A stretch of 64,000 bases of DNA from Mucilaginibacter segetis (GTDB lineage Bacteria; Bacteroidota; Bacteroidia; Sphingobacteriales; Sphingobacteriaceae), in the NCBI RefSeq assembly GCF_016522075.1, contig NZ_JAEHFW010000001.1, positions 186,001 to 250,000 on the forward strand, in the 5' to 3' direction. A program made the translations under genes and the position numbers. Positions 27,356-35,162 of the stretch are shown piece after piece. The notes under the pieces were generated by a model. That model was not told the origin of the DNA and did not search any database. It saw only the letters and a program-made list of their open reading frames with translations. Numbering within the stretch: position 1 is the stretch's first letter; every line of letters begins with the position of its first letter.

Positions 27356-30265
27356 ATGAAGCTGAACATAAATTACCAGGAAAAATTCCAGCAAAGGCAC
27401 ATTGCGCCTAACCAAGCCGATACCGATAAAATGTTAAAAACTATCGGTGTAGGAACAATTGATGAGCTGATAACTCAAACCATTCCTCAACAAATAAGAT
27501 TAAAAGCGTCGCTTAATTTACCGGCCGCTAAAAGTGAGTTTGATTACCTTAATGATCTCAAACGGACAGCTTCAAAAAACCGGGTGTTTAAATCGTATAT
27601 AGGTCAGGGATATTATGATGTGATTGTGCCTGGCGTTATACAACGCAACATTCTGGAAAATCCCGGATGGTACACGCAATATACCCCTTACCAGGCCGAG
27701 ATTGCACAGGGCCGTTTGCAGGCGTTATTGAATTTCCAGACCATGGTTATTGACCTTACCGGGATGGAAATTGCTAATGCATCGTTACTTGACGAGGGTA
27801 CTGCTGCTGCCGAGGCTATGTTTATGCAATATAGTTTACGTAAAAATCAAAAATCCAACGTGTTTTTTGTTTCGGAAGAACTTTTCCCGCAAACTATTGA
27901 TATTTTAAAAACCCGAAGCGAACCTTATGGTATAAAACTACAAATCGGCAATCATCAAAACGTTGAACTAACCGATGAAATGTTTGGCGCTATTGTGCAA
28001 TATCCGGCAGGTAACGGCGCTGTTTACAACTATACCGGTTTTGCTGCCGCGTTGCATGAAAAAGGCATAAAGCTTACGGTTGTTGCTGATATAATGAGCC
28101 TTGTGCTTTTAACGCCTCCGGGTGAGTGGGGTGCCGATATTGTGGTGGGCAGTACACAACGTTTTGGCGTTCCAATGGGTTTTGGCGGTCCGCATGCAGC
28201 TTTTTTTGCTACTAAAGAAGAATACAAACGAGCTATCCCCGGGCGAATCATAGGGGTTACTATTGATGCAGCCGGTAATTATGCGTTACGTATGGCTTTG
28301 CAAACCCGTGAGCAGCACATCCGCAGGGATAAAGCAACCTCAAATATTTGTACCGCCCAGGCTTTACTGGCTATTATGGCTGGTATGTATGCGGTATATC
28401 ACGGCCCGCAAGGGGTAAAGCTGATTGCTGAAAGAATACATGGCTTAACGGTATTGCTGGCTTCTTGCTTAAATGAATTAGGCTACGAGCAGTTAAATGA
28501 TGTGTATTTCGATACTTTAAAATATGACGTTGGTGAATTGGCCGGTTCCATACATTCCGAAGCATTAAATAACGAAGTTAACCTGAACTACAAAGGCTCG
28601 GTAATTACCATCTCAGTTAATGAAACCACCGCTCCTGAGGATATAAAAACGCTTGTTCGTTTATTTGCGAAAGTTAAAGGTAAAACCCTTGCCGATGCTA
28701 ACTTTGACGGCCTTAAAGAAAATATAGAATCAGTAATACCTGCTGATTTGCAACGCACTTCGGCATACTTAACGCACGCTTTATTTAACTCGCACCATTC
28801 CGAACACGAAATGCTGCGTTATATTAAATCTTTAGAAGCAAAGGATCTTTCGCTTTGTCACTCCATGATTGCCTTAGGTTCATGTACCATGAAACTTAAC
28901 GCTACTACCGAGATGGTACCGGTTACCTGGGCGGAGTTCAGCAAGATGCACCCATTTGCACCAACCGATCAGGTTGGAGGATATATGCAGCTTTTTGATG
29001 AACTGAACCGATGGCTAAGCGAGATCACCGGGTTTGCAGCTATGAGCCTGCAGCCAAATGCAGGCGCGCAGGGCGAATATGCCGGGTTGATGGTTATACG
29101 TGCCTATCATAATGACAGGGGTGATGGCCACCGTAATATCGCTTTAATTCCTTCATCAGCTCACGGTACCAACCCAGCATCCGCAGCAATGGCCGGGATG
29201 AAGATAGTGGTGGTGAAATGTGATGAATATGGTAATATTGATGTTGCCGACCTTAAAGCTAAAGCCGAACAATATAAAAATGAATTGAGCTGCCTGATGG
29301 TAACTTATCCTTCAACACATGGTGTGTTTGAGGAATCCATTATTGAGATATGTGAGATCATACACGCTAACGGCGGACAAGTGTATATGGATGGTGCCAA
29401 TATGAACGCGCAGGTTGGGCTAACAAGTCCGGCTAATATTGGTGCGGATGTTTGCCACCTTAATTTGCACAAAACGTTTTGCATACCGCACGGCGGTGGC
29501 GGCCCTGGCATGGGGCCTATTGGTGTAGCCAAACATTTGGTTCCATACCTGCCCGGGCATGCCGTAGTTGATATTGATAACGGAAAAGCCATTCACGCTG
29601 TTTCCGCGGCGCCATGGGGCTCGGCATCTATATTGATCATATCACATGCTTATATCGCCATGATGGGTAGCCAGGGCTTAACTGATGCCACACGTTATGC
29701 CATACTTAATGCTAACTATATAAAAACGCGTTTAAAAGATCACTACAAAGTATTGTACACCGGTAAAAATGGCCGTTGCGCACATGAGATGATCTTAGAT
29801 TGCCGGTCATTTAAAGCATTTGGCGTCGAGGTTACTGATATAGCCAAGCGTTTAATGGATTATGGTTTCCATGCGCCAACGGTGTCGTTCCCGGTTGCGG
29901 GTACGGTGATGGTAGAGCCTACGGAGTCGGAGCCAAAGCATGAGCTTGACCGTTTCTGCGATGCCATGATATCTATTCGTCATGAGATCGAAGACGTAGA
30001 AAAGGGATTATCGGATAAAACAGATAACCCGCTTAAAAATGCGCCGCACACTGCCGCTGTAATAACCGGTAATGAATGGGAGCATCCGTATACCCGTCAA
30101 AAAGCGGCGTTCCCGTTGCCTTATGTGGCTGCTTATAAATTCTGGCCGTCGGTTGGCAGGGTGAATGATACTTATGGCGATAGAACGCTTATTTGTTCAT
30201 GCCCGCCGCTTACCGATTATGAATTTGAGGAAAGCGAAGTTACCACACCCGAATACGGAACGTAA
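27356..30265 (+). CDS. gcvP: glycine dehydrogenase (aminomethyl-transferring), P-protein of the glycine cleavage system
   Basis: 969 residues, the single-chain form in which both P1 and P2 halves are fused. The PLP lysine is K706 in H-L-N-L-H-K-T-F, followed by the glycine-rich loop [10 protein letters not shown]. The N-terminal half carries R-H-I-A-P and the inactive paralogous fold. It decarboxylates glycine and loads the aminomethyl group onto lipoyl-GcvH, feeding one-carbon metabolism. gcvH and gcvT are not adjacent, so the system is dispersed in this genome. It is transcribed alone from a likely promoter at 27297-27327, with a hairpin terminator at 30315-30340. Confidence 0.97.
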   Translation: MKLNINYQEKFQQRHIAPNQADTDKMLKTIGVGTIDELITQTIPQQIRLKASLNLPAAKSEFDYLNDLKRTASKNRVFKSYIGQGYYDVIVPGVIQRNILENPGWYTQYTPYQAEIAQGRLQALLNFQTMVIDLTGMEIANASLLDEGTAAAEAMFMQYSLRKNQKSNVFFVSEELFPQTIDILKTRSEPYGIKLQIGNHQNVELTDEMFGAIVQYPAGNGAVYNYTGFAAALHEKGIKLTVVADIMSLVLLTPPGEWGADIVVGSTQRFGVPMGFGGPHAAFFATKEEYKRAIPGRIIGVTIDAAGNYALRMALQTREQHIRRDKATSNICTAQALLAIMAGMYAVYHGPQGVKLIAERIHGLTVLLASCLNELGYEQLNDVYFDTLKYDVGELAGSIHSEALNNEVNLNYKGSVITISVNETTAPEDIKTLVRLFAKVKGKTLADANFDGLKENIESVIPADLQRTSAYLTHALFNSHHSEHEMLRYIKSLEAKDLSLCHSMIALGSCTMKLNATTEMVPVTWAEFSKMHPFAPTDQVGGYMQLFDELNRWLSEITGFAAMSLQPNAGAQGEYAGLMVIRAYHNDRGDGHRNIALIPSSAHGTNPASAAMAGMKIVVVKCDEYGNIDVADLKAKAEQYKNELSCLMVTYPSTHGVFEESIIEICEIIHANGGQVYMDGANMNAQVGLTSPANIGADVCHLNLHKTFCIPHGGGGPGMGPIGVAKHLVPYLPGHAVVDIDNGKAIHAVSAAPWGSASILIISHAYIAMMGSQGLTDATRYAILNANYIKTRLKDHYKVLYTGKNGRCAHEMILDCRSFKAFGVEVTDIAKRLMDYGFHAPTVSFPVAGTVMVEPTESEPKHELDRFCDAMISIRHEIEDVEKGLSDKTDNPLKNAPHTAAVITGNEWEHPYTRQKAAFPLPYVAAYKFWPSVGRVNDTYGDRTLICSCPPLTDYEFEESEVTTPEYGT

Positions 30266-30314
30266 TGCTATTTTGTCTATAATATATATTAGCGAATGTA
30301 AATAATTGTAAATT

Positions 30315-30340
30315 AAGGCTCTTTTTTAGGAGCCTTTTTT
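30315..30340 (+). terminator. terminator after gcvP
   Basis: Stem AAGGCTC (30315-30321) with GAGCCTT (30330-30336), followed by T's. It lies 50 bases past the gcvP stop and 16 bases before the next ATG. Confidence 0.75.
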
Positions 30341-30355
30341 AATGACATATAAATA

Positions 30356-30667
30356 ATGGTAGCGAAAACACCTGAACCGCCTTATTACGTGGTGATATTT
30401 ACATCGGTACGTACCGGGGTAGATGATGGTTATAATGATATGGCAGCCGAAATGATGCAACTTGCTGCTCAGCAGGAGGGCTTTTTGGGAGTGGAATCGG
30501 CAAGAAATGAATTGGGAATAACCATTTCTTATTGGGAAAATGCAGAAGCCATTAAAAATTGGAAAACCAACAGCCAACATTTAGTGGCACAAAAATATGG
30601 TCGGGAAACATGGTATGCATCCTATAAAGTGCGTATAGCGAAGGTAGAGCGCGATTATGCATATTAA
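30356..30667 (+). CDS. small antibiotic-biosynthesis-monooxygenase (ABM)-fold protein
   Basis: 103 residues with the ferredoxin-like ABM pattern: an opening strand Y-Y-V-V-I-F-T-S, a helix M-A-A-E-M-M-Q-L-A-A-Q-Q-E-G-F-L-G-V-E-S, then I-T-I-S-Y-W-E-N-A-E-A-I-K-N-W and H-x-x-A-Q-K-Y-G-R. This is the common domain of small quinol or heme monooxygenases and also of proteins without known catalysis. No cofactor-binding residues can be named from sequence alone. It stands alone just behind the gcvP terminator, with the receiver-domain gene 84 bases downstream. Confidence 0.8.
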   Translation: MVAKTPEPPYYVVIFTSVRTGVDDGYNDMAAEMMQLAAQQEGFLGVESARNELGITISYWENAEAIKNWKTNSQHLVAQKYGRETWYASYKVRIAKVERDYAY

Positions 30668-30750
30668 TACGTGAAAAAAATATCAAAAATATTAAATTAC
30701 AACCAAATAGAGTATAACCTTTTAATTGCCATTCCGTATAAATTATATAT

Positions 30751-31167
30751 ATGAGCCCTAATACCAGCAAATCTGTAAGTGTTTTGTTAGTCGACGATGA
30801 CGAGATCAACAATTTTATTTCTATTAAGTTGATTAAGAAGGCTTTATTAAACACAGAAATAATGGCTTGTCTGAATGGTAAGTTTGCTATTGATCAATTA
30901 TCCGAGATACAGCGTAAGGATCCTGATAAGTTACCCGATTATATTTTGCTGGATATTAATATGCCTATCATGAATGGCTGGGAGTTTTTGGACGAATACA
31001 AGCGTTTAAACCTCGACCCGTTAGGTAAAAGTAAAATTTATATCATTTCGTCATCGGTTTTCAGCAATGATATCAACAAGGCCCGTTCTTACCCGCTGGT
31101 TAAAGATTTTGTATCAAAACCACTTAACGTAGAAAAAATAAAAGAACTTTTTGGCGTTAATACTTAA
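30751..31167 (+). CDS. single-domain response regulator (CheY-like receiver)
   Basis: 138 residues comprising only a receiver domain. The acidic pocket is D15-D16-D17 in L-L-V-D-D-D-E, the phospho-acceptor is D68 in Y-I-L-L-D-I-N-M-P, a Ser-rich S-S-S segment sits at the switch position, and the conserved Lys is in V-S-K-P. There is no output domain, so it probably works by protein interaction. Its closest architecture is the Bacteroidota receiver-only group that pairs with hybrid kinases. No kinase is in the window. Its last four bases overlap the convergent hydrolase gene. Confidence 0.9.
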   Translation: MSPNTSKSVSVLLVDDDEINNFISIKLIKKALLNTEIMACLNGKFAIDQLSEIQRKDPDKLPDYILLDINMPIMNGWEFLDEYKRLNLDPLGKSKIYIISSSVFSNDINKARSYPLVKDFVSKPLNVEKIKELFGVNT

Positions 31168-31934
31168 ACCGGTATAACGGTAAACTGATCATCCTGATAT
31201 TTGACAGTTCCTATAGCTGATGATCGTGCATGATAAAACAAGCAGATGTAATTTTCAGCCGCCGCTTTTTTACCATATTCCTGTCGTAATTCCATTGCTT
31301 TATGGCCATCATAATCATATTTGGCAATAAATTTTCTCAACAATTGTTCAGGTTCCGGTAATTCATCACCTCCAAAAAATACCTTTTTACCTTCCAGCTC
31401 CATCCAAAATACCTGATGAAATTTACTGTGCCCGCCTGATAATTCATATTTTATTCCGGGCATCAATTGGCCGTTGCCATCTACAAAAGTTAATTTGGCT
31501 GTAGCCTGCAAGGCTTCAAAAATTTCCTTGTGGTAGGATGACGAGCTTCCGGTTAATGCAAACTCCCATTCTTTACTTTGTATAACATGCTGTGCGTTCG
31601 GAAAACTTGGTTCCAGCTTGCCGTACCGGTCTACAACCAAACCGCCGGAGTGGTCATAATGCAGGTGCGACATCAGCACCAGAGTAACGTCCTCCGGCTC
31701 GAAACCGGTGTTACGGATGTGCTGATGTATCAGTAACTCATCACGGGTATCCTTATAGCCTAAACCGGCATCCAATATAATCAGATCGGTTTCGGTTTTT
31801 ATTAAAAAGGGGTTTACATGTATAAATAAAGATGCGGGCCTGTCTTTCTTTTGATCAGTTTCCGGATTAAACGGAATGAACTTTTTTGTAGCGTCAACAG
31901 AATATGAGCCTTCGCCCAATGCGTAAATTTCCAT
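31164..31934 (-). CDS. metallo-beta-lactamase-fold hydrolase
   Basis: 256 residues from the ATG at 31934. An upstream TTG at 31952 would overlap the promoter element at 31950-31957, so it is less likely. The zinc motif H-L-H-Y-D-H follows the strand V-L-M-S, with D-A-G-L-G-Y-K-D upstream, G-G-H-S and later F-G-G-D-E as further ligands. The sequence groups with the lactonase/AttM-like branch of the superfamily, whose substrates vary (lactones, thioesters, organophosphates). No signal peptide, so cytoplasmic. Its stop overlaps the receiver gene by four bases. Confidence 0.85.
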   Translation of the reverse strand: MEIYALGEGSYSVDATKKFIPFNPETDQKKDRPASLFIHVNPFLIKTETDLIILDAGLGYKDTRDELLIHQHIRNTGFEPEDVTLVLMSHLHYDHSGGLVVDRYGKLEPSFPNAQHVIQSKEWEFALTGSSSSYHKEIFEALQATAKLTFVDGNGQLMPGIKYELSGGHSKFHQVFWMELEGKKVFFGGDELPEPEQLLRKFIAKYDYDGHKAMELRQEYGKKAAAENYICLFYHARSSAIGTVKYQDDQFTVIPV

Positions 31935-31949
31935 AATTTTTAAACTGTA

Positions 31950-31957
31950 CAAAGATA
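31950..31957 (-). promoter_or_regulatory. putative -7 element (TATCTTTG) of the hydrolase gene
   Basis: On the minus strand it matches TAnnTTTG and lies 15 bases before the ATG at 31934. No -33 element is evident. Confidence 0.4.
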
Positions 31958-32042
31958 ACCAGTAACGCCAATAACTGTTTAAGTAGTTTAATAAATGACG
32001 TTATAACCAACTTTAAACCCTACGTTGTTTTTATACGAAGGG

Positions 32043-32522
32043 CTAACCTTTAATAAGTTTGTTTAAAGTATTTATCCGCTTGTTATCTTTTGGTCTGTCA
32101 AAAAGATGCAGTATTCTTATTTGTTCGTTTATGGTAGGTACATTTAACGAAATTTTATCCAGGTGTATCCGGTGGTAATCATTAATAATAAGCGGTATCC
32201 ATTCATTGTCCTTTTTTATTTCCAGGTCACCCATCACTTCTACATCCATTAATGGGAATTTAAAACGTGCAAAGTTTGAACGAAACAAATTCACTTCTTT
32301 TAATATGGGATTGATTTCTTGTTTATCATGCCAGGCAAGTTGGAGCTTATCGGAATTATCTCTGGTGGTTAAAATATCTATATCGGAAGTGTCGCCAATA
32401 TCGAAACCTGATAATACTATACCTGCTGCGCCTATAACAAAGAAATCTGCCGATATAGTTTCTAATACAGGTGCCGCCTCGTTAAGGGTATTTATTATTT
32501 TTTGTTTTGGTTGTATTATCAT
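32043..32522 (-). CDS. nucleotidyltransferase-like protein
   Basis: 159 residues. An early helix is followed by F-F-V-I-G-A-A-G-I-V-L-S-G-F and, ten residues later, T-S-D-I-D-I-L-T. The G-(A)A-(G)...D-x-D arrangement is that of nucleotidyltransferase (NTase) folds such as the AbiEii/minimal NTase groups, where D-x-D binds metal. The rest is an alpha/beta region without a second Asp motif that I can point to. A catalytic role is therefore possible but unproven; such proteins include tRNA or nucleotide modifiers and toxin components. No antitoxin-like partner is adjacent. A 7-base inverted repeat covers its promoter. Confidence 0.65.
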   Translation of the reverse strand: MIIQPKQKIINTLNEAAPVLETISADFFVIGAAGIVLSGFDIGDTSDIDILTTRDNSDKLQLAWHDKQEINPILKEVNLFRSNFARFKFPLMDVEVMGDLEIKKDNEWIPLIINDYHRIHLDKISLNVPTINEQIRILHLFDRPKDNKRINTLNKLIKG

Positions 32523-32528
32523 AATCTA

Positions 32529-32549
32529 TATCAGCAAAATTAGCTGATA
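32529..32549 (-). promoter_or_regulatory. inverted repeat over a TAATTTTG -7 element
   Basis: Perfect 7-base arms TATCAGC (32529-32535) and GCTGATA (32543-32549). The minus-strand TAATTTTG (32535-32542) sits between them, 7-20 bases before the nucleotidyltransferase-like ATG at 32522. It looks like an operator over a promoter, or a short leader hairpin. Confidence 0.4.
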
Positions 32550-32612
32550 AGTTTGTAACTTTTAGGAATATATGGCGTCATTATTTATATAAAAATAAAA
32601 AATATTTGGATA

Positions 32613-32652
32613 TACGAATTTTATCGTACATCTTTGTACGAAGATATTCGTA
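32613..32652 (+). promoter_or_regulatory. BlaI-type operator array over the blaI promoter
   Basis: Three 16-base dyads lie end to end with centres exactly 12 bases apart: 32613-32628 (TACGA...TCGTA), 32625-32640 (CGTAC...GTACG) and 32637-32652 (TACGAA...TTCGTA). They share half-sites of the form TACG/CGTA, close to the TACA/TGTA half-sites of BlaI/MecI operators. TTTG at 32633 could be the -33 element, so the array would cover the promoter and allow repression by the BlaI-like protein encoded directly downstream. Confidence 0.7.
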
Positions 32653-32665
32653 TATAATATAGAGT

Positions 32666-33043
32666 ATGGAACTGAAACCAACGGAAAGCGAATTAGAGAT
32701 ACTCCAGATCATCTGGAAAAAAGGGGAATGCACAGTGCGCGATGTGCATGAGGAACTGGCAAAAAATAAAGAGTCGGGGTATACCACTACGTTAAAACTG
32801 ATGCAGATAATGCATGAAAAAGGTTTGGTACAACGTAATACCGATGCTAAAACACATTTATATAAGGCAGTAATAAGCCGCGAACAGGCACAGCAAGGCG
32901 CGCTGGAAAAAATCATTTCCACTGTGTTTAAAGGTTCAACGTCTGACCTGATAATACAGGCCTTAGGGCAGCATAAGGCATCAAAAGATGAGATAGATGC
33001 CATCAAAAAGTATCTGAACCAATTTGATCAACCGGATAAATAA
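32666..33043 (+). CDS. BlaI/MecI/CopY-family repressor
   Basis: 125 residues. The N-terminal winged helix reads L-K-P-T-E-S-E-L-E-I-L-Q-I-I-W-K-K-G-E-C-T-V-R-D-V-H, then G-Y-T-T-T-L-K-L-M-Q-I-M as recognition helix, and R-x-x-x-A-K-T-H-L-Y-K-A wing; the C-terminal part is the dimerisation region. The family represses its own operon and is released by proteolysis triggered by the adjacent M56 sensor. The gene begins 14 bases after the operator array and its stop is 6 bases before the M56 gene, so the two are one operon. No beta-lactamase gene follows. The target may instead be envelope genes elsewhere (inference). Confidence 0.93.
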   Translation: MELKPTESELEILQIIWKKGECTVRDVHEELAKNKESGYTTTLKLMQIMHEKGLVQRNTDAKTHLYKAVISREQAQQGALEKIISTVFKGSTSDLIIQALGQHKASKDEIDAIKKYLNQFDQPDK

Positions 33044-33049
33044 AATATC

Positions 33050-35089
33050 ATGACCATGAATCATCTTTTGTATAACATTAGTCAGGTTTTGGGGATAGCT
33101 ATTATTCACAGCATGTGGCAGGGTTTGCTGATATGGTTTGTACTGCGGTTTATTTTAATAGGCTCGCCCGCCATGTCGGCAACTAAAAAGTACAATCTGG
33201 CGGCTTTAGCAATGTTAGGGATAGCGGTATGGTTTATAATTACCTTATTTAACGAGGCGCTTAATTTTAACTGGATGCCCCACTCGGGTAACCATGCAGC
33301 AGAATTTTTACCTCAGCCCGATGTTACCAATGCTTTATATCCTTTAAAAATTAATGCTGACAGGTATTACTATGCCATTGAAGCTTATCTGCCTTATGTG
33401 TCTGTTATATATATAATTGGCTTATTGGTAAATGTGCTTAAACTTAGTTACTGCCGTATAAAATTAAGCCGAATAAAAAGGCAGCTCTTTCCGGCCGGCG
33501 AAGTACAATGGCTCGTAAATGAATTTCGCGATAAACTGAATATCCGTAAAAGTGTAAAGGTTAATTTTAGTAATCTGGTAGATGTACCTTGTATGATGGG
33601 ATATGTTAAGCCGATAATATTATTACCTGTATCACTGGCGAACAATCTTTCCATAGCCGAAACTGAGGCTATTTTATTACATGAACTTGCACATATCAAA
33701 CGGAACGATTATCTGGTTAACCTGCTGCAGCAGATTGTTAACTCGTTACTGTTCTTTAACCCGTTTGCCCGTTTAATAAATGCCTTGATAAGCAGCGAAC
33801 GCGAAAACTGCTGCGACGACCTGGTGGTGCGCACTACCGGTAACCCGCGGGTTTACGCCAACGCGCTGTTAAAGTTGGAAGAGAGCAGGCAAACAGATAT
33901 GCAACTGGCCCTGGCGGCCGCAACCAACAAACATTTTTTATTAAACCGAATTGAACGTATCATGAAAACAAAACAAACAATTGGCAATATGCGCCACTTG
34001 GTACTGGCTATAATATTACTGGCGGGGAGTTTAAGCAGCATTGCATGGCTTAACCCTGAGATTAAGAACGGACAGGTAACCATTAAAGCAATAAAACCCG
34101 CGGTAACAAATTTATTTACCGACACTATACCTAAAAAGGCAGCAAAAACCAAAGTTTCGAAAGCAAAGCCAACTATAAAATCAAAACAGAAATTAGAGAA
34201 GAAGTTAAATGCTGATGTGTATTATAACGATGGTTTTAAAGACGCCAAACTGGAACAATTAAGCGCTGAAGTAGAGAAACGTGCACAGGCTATAGGTGAT
34301 TTTTATAATAGTGAAGCATTCAAAGACCAGCAACAGGCAATAGAAGAATACGGAAAACAAATAGGCGATTTTTATAACAACGATAAAATGAAGGCCCTTG
34401 TTGACGAACAAGCAAAGTTGGGAGCAGATTTTGGCAAACGCTGGGGCGAAAGCGAAGATATGAAAAAGCTGAGTGCCCAGATGGGTGAAATGGGTTCAAA
34501 AATAGGATCGTATTATAGCTCCGATGAGTTTAAACAACTGAATGAAAAACTCAAAAAGAAATATGGTATAAGCGACGTTAATTATCATGATGATAAGGAT
34601 GAGAATTATAAAAAGTATGAGGCTGAGCTGAAAAAAAATATATCACCTGAAATTGCCAGGCAAACCGAGCGCCTTAAAACTTTGGGAAAACAAATGCGTG
34701 AGCACTATAACTCTCCTGAATTTAAGGTACAGCAACAAAGACTGCGTGCCATGAGCGATAGCATAAGGCAGGCATATGATAACCCGGCTATTAAGGAAAA
34801 GCAGGAAGAGATGCGCAAAATGGCTAAAGAATTTCGTGAAAAATATACCAATAACCCGCAAATATTAGAGCAAAAAAAACAACTGAAAGAGGCTACCGAT
34901 AAATTGCACGCCTACATGAATACCCCGGAGTTTAAAAAGAAGATGAAAGCGTATCGGGATAGTGCTATGAATTACAATTATAACTTTAATTATAATGAAA
35001 AGCCGGAAAAACCCGAGAAACCGGAAAAGCCAGAGAAGCCCGAAAAAGTAGAAAAACCGGAAAAGCCAGAAGCACCTGAGAACCGCTAA
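33050..35089 (+). CDS. BlaR1-like M56 metallopeptidase with tandem 23-residue repeats
   Basis: 679 residues. Membrane helices lie at about 12-38, 50-66 and 113-131, then a cytoplasmic M56 domain with H-E-L-A-H at 211-215 (zinc and catalytic) and R-E-N-C-C-D-D (about 251-257), then a fourth helix at about 315-334. In BlaR1 a penicillin-binding sensor follows that helix. Here there is instead a ~310-residue region of 23-24-residue repeats and a Glu-Lys-Pro tail, with no S-x-x-K/S-x-N/K-T-G motif visible. By analogy the M56 domain would cleave the BlaI-like repressor when the outer part senses a signal, so the signal is probably not a beta-lactam. The start at 33050 follows blaI by 6 bases; 33056 is an alternative ATG. 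Confidence 0.85.
   Translation: MTMNHLLYNISQVLGIAIIHSMWQGLLIWFVLRFILIGSPAMSATKKYNLAALAMLGIAVWFIITLFNEALNFNWMPHSGNHAAEFLPQPDVTNALYPLKINADRYYYAIEAYLPYVSVIYIIGLLVNVLKLSYCRIKLSRIKRQLFPAGEVQWLVNEFRDKLNIRKSVKVNFSNLVDVPCMMGYVKPIILLPVSLANNLSIAETEAILLHELAHIKRNDYLVNLLQQIVNSLLFFNPFARLINALISSERENCCDDLVVRTTGNPRVYANALLKLEESRQTDMQLALAAATNKHFLLNRIERIMKTKQTIGNMRHLVLAIILLAGSLSSIAWLNPEIKNGQVTIKAIKPAVTNLFTDTIPKKAAKTKVSKAKPTIKSKQKLEKKLNADVYYNDGFKDAKLEQLSAEVEKRAQAIGDFYNSEAFKDQQQAIEEYGKQIGDFYNNDKMKALVDEQAKLGADFGKRWGESEDMKKLSAQMGEMGSKIGSYYSSDEFKQLNEKLKKKYGISDVNYHDDKDENYKKYEAELKKNISPEIARQTERLKTLGKQMREHYNSPEFKVQQQRLRAMSDSIRQAYDNPAIKEKQEEMRKMAKEFREKYTNNPQILEQKKQLKEATDKLHAYMNTPEFKKKMKAYRDSAMNYNYNFNYNEKPEKPEKPEKPEKPEKVEKPEKPEAPENR
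34292..34975 (+). repeat. coding region of eight 23-24-residue repeats
   Basis: Residues 415-642 of the M56 protein. Units begin at 415, 438, 461, 485, then after a less regular linker at 549, 572, 595 and 619. The consensus opens with (I/F/M/L)-G/R-x-x-Y-N-S-x-E-F-K and is helix-rich. Confidence 0.7.
34997..35077 (+). repeat. 9-base tandem repeat coding Glu-Lys-Pro
   Basis: Eight successive codon triplets for Glu-Lys-Pro (one is Glu-Lys-Val), then Glu-Ala-Pro, near the C-terminus of the M56 protein. Codons vary between copies (GAA/GAG, AAA/AAG, CCG/CCC/CCA). Confidence 0.85.
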
Positions 35090-35162
35090 TAAATATTTTA
35101 TGGTGCTCGCAAGCATCAAAATAAGTAATTTAGTATCCTCATAACAAGGGGATACTTTTTTT

